Source: Perkinsus chesapeaki (taxonomy: Eukaryota > Perkinsozoa > Perkinsida > Perkinsidae). From it: DNA of 24,179 nt. The notes beneath the pieces are model-generated. The model had not been told where the DNA came from. It made no database searches and saw only the letters and a program-made list of their open reading frames with translations. A program made the translations under genes and the position numbers. The stretch spans positions 1 to 24,179 of the forward strand of contig JAAPAO010000549.1 of assembly GCA_013115145.1 (NCBI GenBank), given 5' to 3'. The number at the start of each line of letters is the position of its first letter. The first letter of the stretch is position 1. Positions 1-10,979 of this stretch are shown here, piece by piece.

Positions 1-2146
1 ATAGAACTCAATATAAGTTCCCTAGAGAACTCAGTGTAAGTTCACCTAATTTATAGGTTCCTCAGAAGGAACTGTAGAACAGTTATCTTAGAACCGTTAC
101 AGATATGACAGTTTCAGGCGAGCGATATGGAAGTAGCGCTGTCCCTCGGACGGCACATTTTACTTGCTTGTTTACCAAGGCATTGCTCTTGCTATATTAC
201 GAACCTTTCGTCAGGCCTGTAGGGCCCATCAATCTCAAAAACCTTCATATAGCAATATTTAGTGACTTCGACATCTCGCGAGAATCAACGACTTGGAGTC
301 CGCTCCACCCCTCCCTGCCGAATCTCGGCGGCCGTCAACCATTAGTGCGTTCTTCAGTATCTCGCAGTTCGCGCATGATCTTGCGGAGACTATTTTGCTG
401 TTTTTGTGCGGCAACCGTTTGGCCATCTGTGCCGCGTGCAAGCTCGCGGACCATCAACAGACCGGCGTTCTCGACCGGGACCTATTTAGGGTAAGAATCC
501 ACCTCAAAATGCATCAGTGTAACTTGCTTTAGGCTTGCTTACGAGCCGTGTCACAGGAAACTGCAGCCTCAGGAGGCTGGCAGACATCTCGGACAGAGGC
601 CCTTCAACACGTAAGGCATTCCTGGCCACCCTGTGCCGGCGAGAGGAAATTTGAGCGGAACTTTGGATCGATATTTGTACCTAAAAATGAGTGCTGTTCT
701 GTTCGCTGAGGATCTTAGGGTGCGTATGTCTTGAGTATTACTGATACGGTGGTCGCTTGGGACGCAGTGCTACCACGAAAGAACGCTGTGCGATGCTCGT
801 ACTATCATTGTGAGACATTCTCACTGAAATTTTCCGAAAAAATGTGAAAATTTCACGCGTATTTTCTCTCTCTTTTGCACTCCCTTCCGCTGTCGGATCT
901 TTCAGCTAGGGAGCGCTTAACTTAGTTCGTCATTAACCTGCTCGGAGTGAGTGAAGGGCATATTACATGCCAAGCCTTGTGACCAGCAAAGTTCCATGCG
1001 CATGCGTGCATGGCGACGATCACATAAGTTGGGATCTAGAAGCAGATCGGTGTTGCGCAGCGATATGATTGAAGATTCTCTTTTGTGTGCTCTGTCCCCC
1101 CCGGGATGAACTTTGCCCATTGAATCAATAAAACCGATTCGTGCCTTATGAGGAGTTACTTTCAGTTTGGCTCTCGTAGTTGCACTGTGATAAATTGTAT
1201 CAACATTATGGCTTCGCGCGGTAAGCCTTTTAGTTTGCCTAAATCGTCAAGATTCTTCCAAGGGATTCGCACAGTACTTCCGTCGTCCGGATAAGATGTA
1301 TAGGCGGCCATTTGCGTACATTTCAACGATGGCTCGCTCTGGCGGTGGCAGGCCATCGGAAGCCTACCAAGCATTACAATGTAAATAGTACCACTGAGAT
1401 TCCGGCTTGGCAAAAATTGCACAAAATCTGTCTACTTTCTATTGCAGAGAGCTTGATAAGGTACGGCTTGGTCATGGTCAGCCCAACATGCCACTATCAG
1501 AGACCTGGTTAACAGTGGCTACCAACTGGGCAGCACAGGATTCAGCACCCAGCCAGAACGGAGCCAAGGTGCGAGCCTTCTAGTCTTATTCAGAATAGCT
1601 CATTCTGACTATCATACCAGCATCCCACTCTTACTCCGCTGAGATCTAGAGTAGGTTGTGACTGAGAGTTTCCGCCTGCTCTTGCTAGACTAGTGGCCGG
1701 AATCGAGGGAGAGAGTTTCATATTTCCCCTTGACTTCCACAACGCACGAGTGTTCCGCACTGTAAGCCATCACATTATCAGCAGTTTGCCGGTATATTTT
1801 ATTGATCTCATTCCGTTGACTTTATTGATTTATTATTTATATGCAATCTGCTGGTGTGTAGACGCCGTGTAAATCAGGTCCGATGGCGGTCATTACTCGA
1901 CAATATGGAAGGAGTTCTCTTGGAAGACGGTCCACAGAAAATACCGGCGGCTCGGCCCCCGGGGATAGTCTGGAGATGATAACACAGAGCATGTCTTGTA
2001 TACTTCTGTCAGCAGTCGACGCTTCAAGGTCGACTATATAGTCAGTACTGTGTAAGCTGTGATGGAGTTGCTTTGGGTTGCACTGTAGAGGGTGTTAGAG
2101 CAAGAGCCACGGTTTTGTCATGCAGCATTGACGAGTGTCCGTGATA
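1..2146. other. 5' region without a convincing gene
   Basis: No complete gene could be supported here. The first 46 bases hold two copies, 23 bp apart, of an imperfect palindromic motif beginning AGAACTCA and ending TAAGTTC. At 266-496 (+) there is an open stretch of about 77 codons that reaches a good donor (GTAAGA at 497) but has no ATG and no clear acceptor; it could be an exon of a gene lying mainly outside the window, or chance. On the minus strand a frame is open from about 1250 to 917 (about 110 codons), again without a family I recognise; a run of that length is expected by chance in a window this size. Intergenic or degenerate sequence is the most economical reading. Confidence 0.4.
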
Positions 2147-5100
2147 ATGGCGACGAGCAAGCCAACGTCTAGTTCGCCGGATGGCGGAAGTGATTCGGAG
2201 CTTCTGGACTCCTGGGCTGGTAGCGCCACCTTCGATGAAGGCGCATCCTCAGCGCGTCGACAACGACCGTCGCCTCCTCAATCTCCTGGCACATCACGAG
2301 TCTCGGTAAGAAGGCGTTATATGAAACGGTTGATCGATTTGCATATAGCAGAAATATTTGTCATCGCGGACTTGAACTTGGCGGTCGTTGAAAATACACT
2401 TGTCGAGATTTCAACAGAACTCGAATTGATCGTAGAATTTATCGTGATTATGATATAGATTCGCATCGCAGTCTCGAGAGGATTTTCATCATGACAGCCT
2501 TGTGATTCACGAGTTGTGAATAAAACCAAACGTATAACTTTGCAGGCACTTTTCTCGGCAGGAAGGCGGGCTATGTCTGCAACAGGAGCGCTCATTCGAG
2601 GGCTTTCTGAATCTGTACCAGACGCGTTGGCTGGCCCTGAACCTGCATCACCGGAGGTAAGGTACCTTTATGAACGTTGATTAGTATCGGGCTCCAAAGC
2701 TGGGTTCTTTTGGACATACCGGAGATCATGAGAACCTTGTGCAGTTCTTCTTGGTGAAAGAAAGCATAGGAATTACACTTACCTGTAAAGAGTCTCTATT
2801 GACTTTTTTAAAAAAAGTTTTTTTTTCTTGGATGGGTCATCATACTGCACGAATGCCATAATTCGGGATGGTGGGAAATGATGTAGTTCCGCTCAGAATT
2901 GAAAGAGTAACACTAATGCATTATTATCCTACATCAGATTTTCATACGGTTTTTCTGTACAAAACCCTCAAGGTTGGAGCTCCGTTGAGACTCAAACGGT
3001 CGTATCACTTTTCTAAAGTTCTCTCTCCTTCGACTTGAGGTATCATTGCCATGTGCCTTGTTCCAGGTTGAGAATATTCTCCTGCATCTCCGTCAGCTGC
3101 TCGCTGAGCTTCTTCTGGACATGTCGGGCTCGGCAGATGCATCATCAGTTACTGTCGGTATCCTGTCCGACGTCCGCGTTAAGAAGTAGGCTGTGCCCGC
3201 GACTTGAAAAGTTCACCGTGTGTTGTAGCAATATGGTGCATCTTGTCTTCGGAACTTCTACGGTCAGCATCGGGTGGTTTCTCTGATGAATACGGATTAT
3301 TCTAGTATTCGGGCGGTGCTTGTGTGCCACAGCCAACTTTTATGGTAGTATATCTGATGCTGTATTTATATAAAGATTGATATTATTTATATAATGGATT
3401 ATTATATTCATTATATACCTCTTATAATATATCTCATAGTCTATATGGAAATATAATAATATATTGATGTATTAAGATATGGGAATATATTTATTTATGT
3501 CTAAATACCTATTTGATGAGATATATTATTAGCATCTAATCTCAATAAAATATCCTACGTACTAGGTTTCATCATGATTATACAAGGAACTGCCGTGGCT
3601 GCCTTTCCATGCTTCCTTTCTGAATGACCTCCCTCTTCAGGTGCCTGGATGAAGCGGTTCTCGCCACCACTACCCTGGATGAGCTGGCTGACGCTCTTCT
3701 GGATATATGGTAACTACGCTACACCCAGCATTCGCGTGATACGTGCTTTTCCAGCGCTCTTCGTTACTTTATCTGTATAGGCTTCATCTAAGGTATTCGT
3801 CTCATTTATTTCACATTTTATCGTATTCCTGCGACTCGTATTCGGAGCATGGCACACGCGCGCACTGGTAATCAGCCTCATGCGCTTGCGTGCCTCAATC
3901 GGTAAGGTCAACTCGTTCACGTGTTAACTCGATTTTTCCCTGTTTTCGAAATTCATGTAGTATATCGGCATCGAAAATTTTTTCGCGGTTGTTAAAGGTA
4001 CGTCTCTCGGTTCGATGACGGAGTGCTGAGCAACTGGAGCCAAGTGTCCCAAGTAGCATGGCTTCAGCAGCTGTTCAAGGTTACTGTGGGAACGGAGATC
4101 AACAACGCTACCGTACTGAGGTGAGGAATCTTTCAAGTAGGAAAGTGCTGTGGCCTCTGCAGCGGTGATCAAGCCGTGCGAGGCGAGCGAGCTTGCACTG
4201 TGGCGCCGTGTGCCGACATACGCGCCAATTTCCCGTGCGATACATCTTACTCGCTTAATGGATCTTGCGATTTATTGTCAGTGTTCGGTTGGGAATTCAT
4301 CTCCTCATCTCTGCGATCTATCAGCTTGGTATGGCTATCATGGGCGAGCTGGAGGGGGAGACGTTTGAAAGGTATGCTCACTGTGGGGTACATTGCAGAG
4401 ACAGAATATGATGAGTTGCGTAGGCAGTGCGCGAGCCATATGGCTATATCATGGGGATTAGACAGCAGTTTTTAACCGTACATCAGTCCACACAAAAATT
4501 GCTGTAAAACCGATTTAGCTCCAACAAGAGCATATCAATTCGGTACGGGCGGAAAACTCGCTCGCTCAGATTGTCACTACCTGGCATAAAACGGTCGAGA
4601 AACTGTGTGACAACGGCTGCGATATAGTTACACGTGACGTAATCTTGAATCATGGTAAATGGCGTTCTAGTTATCGAGTATCGAGGTTTTTAGGTTATAT
4701 TCCAAGTCAATTTGGAGCACTGTATATCATTTGCACTCTCACTTATTTTCTTCGTGTTTGTATAATATGAGCAATGTCTATGAAGTGAACGACGCAAATC
4801 AGAATCAGAAACAAGACTCCGTTCGTTGACTTGGGTAGTTGGCAGGCACTGTGTACAGTACCAGCTATCTAAACACTCTATTTACGTTGGCGGGACAAAC
4901 CAAATGAGCTGACAGTGATGGGTCGGGGAGATGATATTATGTTATTTCCAAGTAGTTTTCATTGCCTCAGATGGCGAGCTTGCATGTCCTCACTGCTCGA
5001 GCGCGTTGAGAATCTCGACAGGTAAGCCGGACTCGTTATTCCTTAACTGTACGTCTGTATAAAGTCGTGCTACTGGACCAGTAGTACTGGTGTACAGTAG

Positions 5101-6773
5101 GTTTGCTTCTCGGTATCCGTCCAGTGGTCGAGTCGTCTGTCTCTGGTACTTGCCTTCCTCTCACACATTCAACGACTTTTTGTACCTTATATACTTCTTC
5201 CTTATTGCTTCCAGGATACTATCCCATGGCACTAATCACATACTAAAATTGACTTGAACTAGATACACATTAACGTGTTTATTTTCGCCGTCCCCGATCA
5301 TCCGAGGACGGCAATAAATCAAAATTCGACAATTGCAAAACAAATTTGCTGCCCAGTGTTCCTACGAGCAATGACGAGGAATTTTTGGGAGCTCTTTGAA
5401 ACGTTCGATCACTGAATCACAAACACCGACTGTCCTAAGGAATTTCACCTAGTTAATGAAACTCTAAGTTGAGGCTTCCGGTGGTTACAGGATTCGGGGA
5501 CAGTAAATTGGGTGCTTGCTCAATCACAACATTTTCCATGTAGAGTTCTGTTTCAGTTCGTGCGGGGAGAAAGCAGCAGGTAACGTCTTCTTTTCTCCAT
5601 TGGCTTTCATCGCCTACTACGATGATGCTCTGATGGAGACCGAAGGACGACCGAGAACCTTCAAGCTGGTCAGCGGCGTCGAGTGTTTACGTGTTGGCTA
5701 CTGCCTCGGTTGCTCAGATTACTCTAGCAGAGTCGAGGCATAAGACGGTTGTGGATACTCGGCTGTTCATCAACTCGGTTGAGGACGGCTCTGGGACATA
5801 TCTTCCGGTATGATATTGATAAAACTGAAATATTTGGATGTCATTAATCTTGCCAACAACCTATTGTTCCCAAGAGAAGCGGAACTCTAGTTTAGTATGT
5901 CTGTGTGACATTAATATAGTCGATGATCGTTCTTGCTTCGAAGGCAATTTCCACAGTTCTGTCCTCGTTTGCGTGAAAGAAGCGTCGTAGGAAAGGGTAG
6001 CTCAACTTATTATGCTCAGGACATTGATTCTAGCGCCCTAATTGCTGAAGGTCGCAGCAGTTCGAGGAGGCCTACCCTGATACCACCTGTAGGAGATGCA
6101 GAGCTGGAAGCCCAAACCAAGGTGAGCTCTGACATCAGCCAGATCATCCAGCTTTTCCATGCAGAGGCTAGCCAAGGAGTTGTTTGCTCGGAAAACTCAG
6201 CCGATAACATTGATAAATAGACATAGTGCGCCGCTCACAGGACGGCTGTATAATCGGATGGATCACATTTGTGCGGTGAGTTACTCGGAACAAGCGATTT
6301 ATTTGTACACCATTGACTTGTAGATACCGGTAGGAGGCTTGAGAGGGCCAGGCGTAGGGACAGCGAAGGAGGGAAAGAGAATCCAGCTTCGACCGCCATC
6401 ATCCCACGACGTGTTCTGGCTTAAGGTGAACACATTATTCTCGACGGTTAGTATCTTGCCGCGCTCGATGATTTGAGTATTAGTGCCGTCACGTATTAGA
6501 GCTCATTACCTTGCTGCGCTACTCTACAACTTGTTTCAAAGCAGATTTATGAATGGCGGAATCGCTCTATCCCGCTTTGAAAGAAGCTTCGATTTGGAGA
6601 CACACACTGCTGTCTTTTTGCGACTCGCACTTTTCCGTGAAGTGCTTGGTCAGGTATCTACACCGGGCACCACTGGTTCGATATACAACTGCGAGGTTCA
6701 TCGAGGGCAGACATGGGAGCTTCGAGGCCACAATGCATCATTGTTGGTGGATTCGAGTAGCTCGCGTACTTGA
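2147..6773 (+). CDS. Gene A: multi-exon protein of unknown function with a zinc ribbon
   Basis: I do not recognise this protein. Exons supported by GT-AG sites and matching phase: 2147-2305, 2546-2656, 3067-3157, 3229-3262, 3641-3709, 3998-4120, 4325-4371, about 4424-4477, 4519-4654, 4971-5021, 5544-5579, 5674-5807, 5957-6121, 6165-6275, 6324-6450, 6502-6653 and 6711-6773 (stop). The ATG at 2147 opens a Ser-rich, probably disordered N-terminus with an SSPDGGSDSELLDSW motif. Exons 3-6 give amphipathic, Leu-rich helices. Exons 4971-5021 and 5544-5579 join to form a CPHC...CFSSCG zinc-ribbon-like knuckle pair. The C-terminal exons encode a hydrophobic/helical region (YLAALLYNLF, FLRLALFREVLGQ). 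Joins between 4120 and 4519 do not keep phase cleanly: either an exon (perhaps 4163-4280) is missing from my model or this is two genes. The last 57-bp intron (6654-6710) is in frame and stop-free, so it may be coding. Confidence 0.6.
3340..3560. repeat. AT-rich block inside a gene A intron
   Basis: About 220 bp of almost pure A/T with repeated TATAT, TTATAT and ATAATATA words, lying inside the 378-bp intron 3263-3640 of gene A. It stands out sharply from the mixed-composition exons and short introns around it. No coding potential or flanking target-site duplication was seen. Confidence 0.6.
4971..5579 (+). other. Zinc-ribbon module of gene A, split by an intron
   Basis: The exon 4971-5021 encodes an acidic lead-in and CPHC (Cys-x2-Cys). 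After the long intron 5022-5543 the exon 5544-5579 encodes FCFSSCGEKAA. Joined in phase 1 they resemble the small zinc-ribbon fold, in which a CPxC knuckle is followed about 10-15 residues later by FCxxCG. Here the second knuckle has three residues between cysteines instead of the usual two, which may mean a relaxed site or an imperfect exon model. Nothing identifies the ligand or partner. Confidence 0.5.
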
Positions 6774-7132
6774 AGATGCACACTTGCCTTTAAAGCAGTT
6801 TCACTTCTTTTGCTGAGTTCGTTGTTAATCCTGGGAGGGGAAGGATTCAGGGTTGAGTGTAGGCTGCGATGATCACGTGTATAAAGCGCATGTCACTTTC
6901 GATTCTCGCAACTTGCTCCCTGGCAACGTTGATTAATTTCTCGGGCCATATTTCTCAGGGAAATAAAGGTCCCTGCTATTGGTTGCGAAGCGTCCTTCTC
7001 AATTCGATGCAATCCAGGAGTGCGAAGCGGATCTCTCAGGAGAACGCAAATCTGGTTTCCACCGTTTCCTTACCGTAACCATTTCCCCTTTAGTACTATC
7101 AAGTTGCAAATCGGACAATTTCGTAAACCCCA
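6774..7132. other. Intergenic region between genes A and B
   Basis: No gene seen. A pyrimidine-rich tract ending in AG at 7092-7093 lies about 40 nt before the start codon of gene B and would make a good splice acceptor, either for an unseen 5' UTR exon or for spliced-leader addition. Confidence 0.5.
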
Positions 7133-9176
7133 ATGGCCGACCATTCCAGCGGTCTCCGCATCAGCGTCGGTTCGGTAGGATCCCGCGGGATCTCTTTGTC
7201 GAGCTCCCTAGCGTCCTCTGTATATTCCTCGATGGAGGTGCCAAGAACAGAATACGATCAGCTCAGTCCGGGAAGCTCTTCGTCCAGTCAGAGCACAGAC
7301 GAGGCGTCACCGTCCTCGAGAGGAATGCAGGTTGGTCGATCCTTGCAGCAGGAGATTCATTACTTCTCTCACGTAGACATACTCTCAACTAGGTTGAGCT
7401 TCGTTAGGCTGAGAATTGGTCTGTCGCTGACGATAAGGGCATTTTATTTCACCCACTTGCATTCTAGTTCGTGCCCCTCGTAAGCGCGCCACATTGCTTA
7501 GGTCCGAAACTCGGTGATGTCCTTGAGAGCAGCTGCCACTCGACGAGTTCGAAGCTCAAGCCTGGCGCCTCGACGCTCCGGTAGTTCGACTCAGCACACG
7601 CAATCATACGAGTCAACGCATCGTCGCAGCAGGTGAGTCCCACTTAAGCCCACTGTCCAATGGTGTCCTGTATACTGTAGACGGCCGGAGTGCAGTGGTG
7701 CTGCTCTTTGTCAGGTCCTTGCTTGACAATTTCACTGAGAGCTATCATGCCTCGCCCGAAGCCGAAGTCTCCCTAGAACTCACTCCGACAAGCGTATGCT
7801 CCTCGGCAGCTCAGTTCACCCGACAGCAACCAACAATGTCGCAAGATAACCTTATGGCCCCTCCGCGCTCATCAGCATCCTTAAATGAGCCTGCGGAATA
7901 CAACGATCCTCTGCAGTCATCAGAAGTGCACGAGCATATCGTGGATGAGACGGCCTCGCTGGCGGCATCAGCACCGCAAGGCTGGTGTATGGAACAGAAG
8001 ACTCCACGGGAATCTTCGACGCCGCAAGATGCTCCAGAAGGTGCAGCCGAGCCCATCGATCTCAATGAAGAAGCGGAGCTATCTCCGGAAATTCAATTAG
8101 CAGAGGACCACGATATTCTTGCGGACTACTTGGAAGCTCGAACAGAGCCCAAGCGCAGATCGCCGGGTAAACCGCCGTTGAGCAGAAGCAGCAGCTCACC
8201 TGCACTGGCGACAGCGATTCGCAACGTGCGGAAGTCGATGGGCGCCACGAGCCAGTCGGTTTCGCCAGAAAGGCCGACTGGCGAGAAGCTGTCGCCAGAT
8301 AGATCGGCCGAGCGAGGCAGTCTGAACTCCATGTGTGGGTTTGGATCTCCAGTTCGTCGATTCTCTATAGAGAAGGTGGCCGAGGTTAAAGCCGTCGAGA
8401 TTCCTACTGTAGAGCGCTTACCCAGCACTCTCGTCTACGCTTGCGATTTGGAGGCTTGCGAGGTGCCCTTAGATAATGGCGTCACTATACGGATTGGATA
8501 TCCTCATCATGGCTGGGTAAGCATCTTTACAGATGCTAGCGAGGCTATTCTCGAGATACGACCATCTGGCGTTGGCCTTCGACTCAACGGTGAAGAGTAT
8601 CGACTAAGCGATGTCTGCGAGGGCAGCGAGCTCCATATGTTGTATCATACAGCGAGAGAGGTTGTCGATCGACTCCGTGAAACCACAGTGTCGATCCAAG
8701 GTGAAGAGGCGGGTTCATGTCTTATGGCGGACGACATAGCTTCGACCTCGCGAACTTTTTGTCTGAGGTTCGGCGAGCAACATCGGCCTTGGAAAGGAAA
8801 TGTTTCTTTGAAGGAAGTCAAAAGCGTCGGCGAAGAGAGCTTGTGGAAGTTTCTGTATAACGGTCTGGACATACCGACACTCACAGTGCCCGTATGGGTT
8901 ATCGACAAGTGGCAGGCTGATGTGATTGAGGCCATCATCAAGCGGGACTTGATGACGTCGACGGTGACGGTTGTCGACCCTTCCGCCATAAGCGCGCTGA
9001 TCAAGTCTATTTGGCCGACGGTGGTGCGCAGAAAAGGCGAACTAATAGAGAAGGACTTGGATGCCATGGGGAAAGCACATAGCGAGTATCTTGAAAAGAT
9101 GCGGGCGAGCGCCATACCGAAGGACCTCTTAAGTAAACTAATCCCTCCAAGCAATGTGGCGGCGAGCGGCGGCTGA
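7133..9176 (+). CDS. Gene B: 596-aa SP-rich protein with possible polo-box-like domain
   Basis: Three exons: 7133-7330, 7502-7632 and 7715-9176 (introns 171 and 82 bp; phases 0 and 2), 1,791 nt in total. Residues 1 to about 340 are Ser/Arg/Pro-rich and probably disordered, with serine runs and several SP sites (RRSPGK, SVSPERP, KLSPDRS, GSPVRRFS) of the kind used by proline-directed kinases. From about residue 347 the sequence becomes compact: alternating hydrophobic strands (GWVSIFTDASEAILEIRPSG), then LNGEEYRLSDV and an amphipathic helix (ELHMLYHTAREVVDRLRE) to about 431. That strand-strand-helix order, with a GWVxIF strand followed by a loop and an LEI strand, resembles polo-box folds of centriole kinases, but no kinase domain is present. 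A second compact, charged segment runs to the C-terminus (LYNGLDIPTLTVPVWVIDKW). The fold is an inference; the gene model is firm, because the last exon alone is open for 487 codons. Confidence 0.8.
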
Positions 9177-9467
9177 AGTATAGCTAATTAGAGACTGTAC
9201 TATTTTTGCATTCTGAAAGGCTGCGTTGCGTTGTTGTCAATAGAGAGAACCAGAACACGACATGTTATAGCAAGAGAAGGGTGGTCGGAGAAACGCGAGT
9301 ATCTAGCTTGCAGTGCTACAAGTGACACCCACGAGAGGACATCCTTCCATCGGTTCTTATAAGGAGCCACGGCAAACCCGGAATAGCTGCAAAGACACAT
9401 GGTGCCTTATAGAAGCGTAAATGCCAAGACTATGCACACAGGGGCGAGATTATAATTCTGATAGTAC
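9177..9467. other. Intergenic region between genes B and C
   Basis: About 290 bp without supported coding sequence. An AG lies four bases before the ATG of gene C (9463-9464), compatible with a trans-splice or 5' UTR acceptor just before the start. Confidence 0.45.
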
Positions 9468-10895
9468 ATGCCAAGACGAACTCCAAACAGGATCTCTCAG
9501 CTACTCGAGCACGAGACACCATCAGTTGTCTACGCGCGCCTCACGGATGCCCAAAGAGCTCTTGTGGACAGCATGAGCTCTTCGGATGATGAAGAAGATC
9601 ACTACGAAGGAGCAGTGCGTAGGGGCATCAGCTTGCTCTCACCGGAAATCTTCCTCTCCAGCTGGACGGGCTCGAGCTCGGCGCGAATGGGTGAAGGCTC
9701 TGGACAGGGCATGGGTTCGAGTACACTCTCTAATATGGGTGATCGGCTGCATTGTTATGATCTATTATACCAACTTCTTCCGTGTTATTTGGGAGCATCC
9801 TAAGGTACGTGGCATCGATAGTAGTTATGATACAGAATACCCAATGGAAGTCCTCATTCTCTCAGGCCAATCATAGTTGCCTGCTGACTGCATTCGGGCT
9901 TCTTGGCTGTAATATGATCTTACTCTTTTATCTCGGTGTATATCTCAACACCATTCGACGAGTTACCGTGCCTTGGGATGAGTAAGGCTCTCCCTCTGTT
10001 ACTTGATTCAGGCCAACGCCTGCATAGTAAAACTGCTATTTCCTAGAGCCTCAGGCTGAACTCCTCGTTCGCTCGGATACTTTCAAGTTGAAAGCTTCAG
10101 CTGTTTCGATACCCTCGTTGACCGTTTGCAGATATATGCCAGCCTCAGTGCCGATAATGGCAGGCATTGGCGTGCTCACGTTCTTCGCCTTCCTACTAGC
10201 ACTTCTACCTGTCTTCGGCTGGTGGAGTATTCCGATACAATTCACGTTCTTCATGGCCTTCATCAACGTCGGAAATCTGCTTCCAGGTGGGGAAAACTTT
10301 TGTTTCGCACTGCGAAGATTCGGCTCTAATGACTTACGAAAATATTCGCAATTAGTTTCTTCCATATAAATGCAAACCTGTTGTGCGAACGAGCCCATTA
10401 GGATTTAGTAGAGTTGCTAAGCCACCCGTAGAATGATTTTACGGGCTCTATTACCCTGACCTTGTGGGCTGGGACTTGAGAGCTTCTCTCGGGTAGCTTC
10501 CAGGCAAGGTTTCGACTAACATGATCGCCAAACATCCTTGCTGGAAGTGATTCATTCAAATCCTGAAGTCGCGCCTCGAGATTGAAAATATCGAACACAA
10601 AAGAGAAATATTTCTGAGTGTTCTCTGAGAAACTATTCCGAGTTCGCGTAAGCAGCCAATGGCTTCATAAATGGTGCGTAGTCTGGCTAGTGTCTGGCAC
10701 TCGCTGGACTTGTCGTAATGGGATCGGAACTTCCAGAGAAGTTCGGGTAAAAGCTTTTATGTGATAAAATTAATGGAATCATGATCATACTTGTTAGGTG
10801 GTGCCACTGGCAGCATACTCACCTTCGCCATCTTCATTGCGGCATTCTTCACCTCAAACTACATACCTCACGAAGGCTATGGCCACTACTCGTGA
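9468..10895 (+). CDS. Gene C: TMEM128-like multi-pass membrane protein
   Basis: Five exons: 9468-9618, 9662-9804, 9866-9981, 10132-10286 and 10798-10895; 663 nt, 220 aa, all phases consistent. The N-terminus is a cytosolic-type acidic tail (SSSDDEEDHYEG). Membrane segments lie near residues 73-92 (HSLIWVIGCIVMIYYTNFF), 103-125, 143-163 and 166-187. The first segment has the family signature of TMEM128 (HSIxW...YYxxFF), and the second pair follows a P-x-x-P-I loop (MPASVPIMAGIG), as in the human protein. TMEM128 is a small ER/Golgi-type membrane protein found across eukaryotes; its biochemical role is not well defined. Human TMEM128 is about 165 aa, so this one is extended. The last exon adds a further hydrophobic stretch (SILTFAIFIAAFF). 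Read-through at 10287 would instead end the protein at 10369, closer to the usual family length. The gene begins about 290 bp after gene B and ends 84 bp before gene D. Confidence 0.82.
10287..10797 (+). other. Unusually long last intron of gene C
   Basis: At 511 bp this intron is about ten times longer than the typical intron of the window. It has a GTGGGG donor and a TTGTTAG acceptor. Its minus strand holds an 88-codon open frame (10664-10398) without a family I recognise; runs of that length are expected by chance here. Confidence 0.5.
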
Positions 10896-10979
10896 ATTTG
10901 TACTTTTGTCCACAGCTGATCCAGGTTGGCTTGCGTATGACTGGTAGAATGATGCTGCTCACAGTACATTATCTTTCAA

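Noticed and set aside
917-1250. Minus-strand open frame of about 110 codons
   Set aside because: No recognised domain, no ATG near its start, and a run of this length is expected by chance in 24 kb of six-frame sequence.
8645-9154. 169-codon minus-strand frame opposite gene B
   Set aside because: Shadow of a well-supported 487-codon exon; composition mirrors the coding strand.
10398-10664. 88-codon minus-strand frame in the long intron of gene C, first taken for a nested retroelement fragment
   Set aside because: No integrase, reverse transcriptase or RNase H motif; length within chance expectation.
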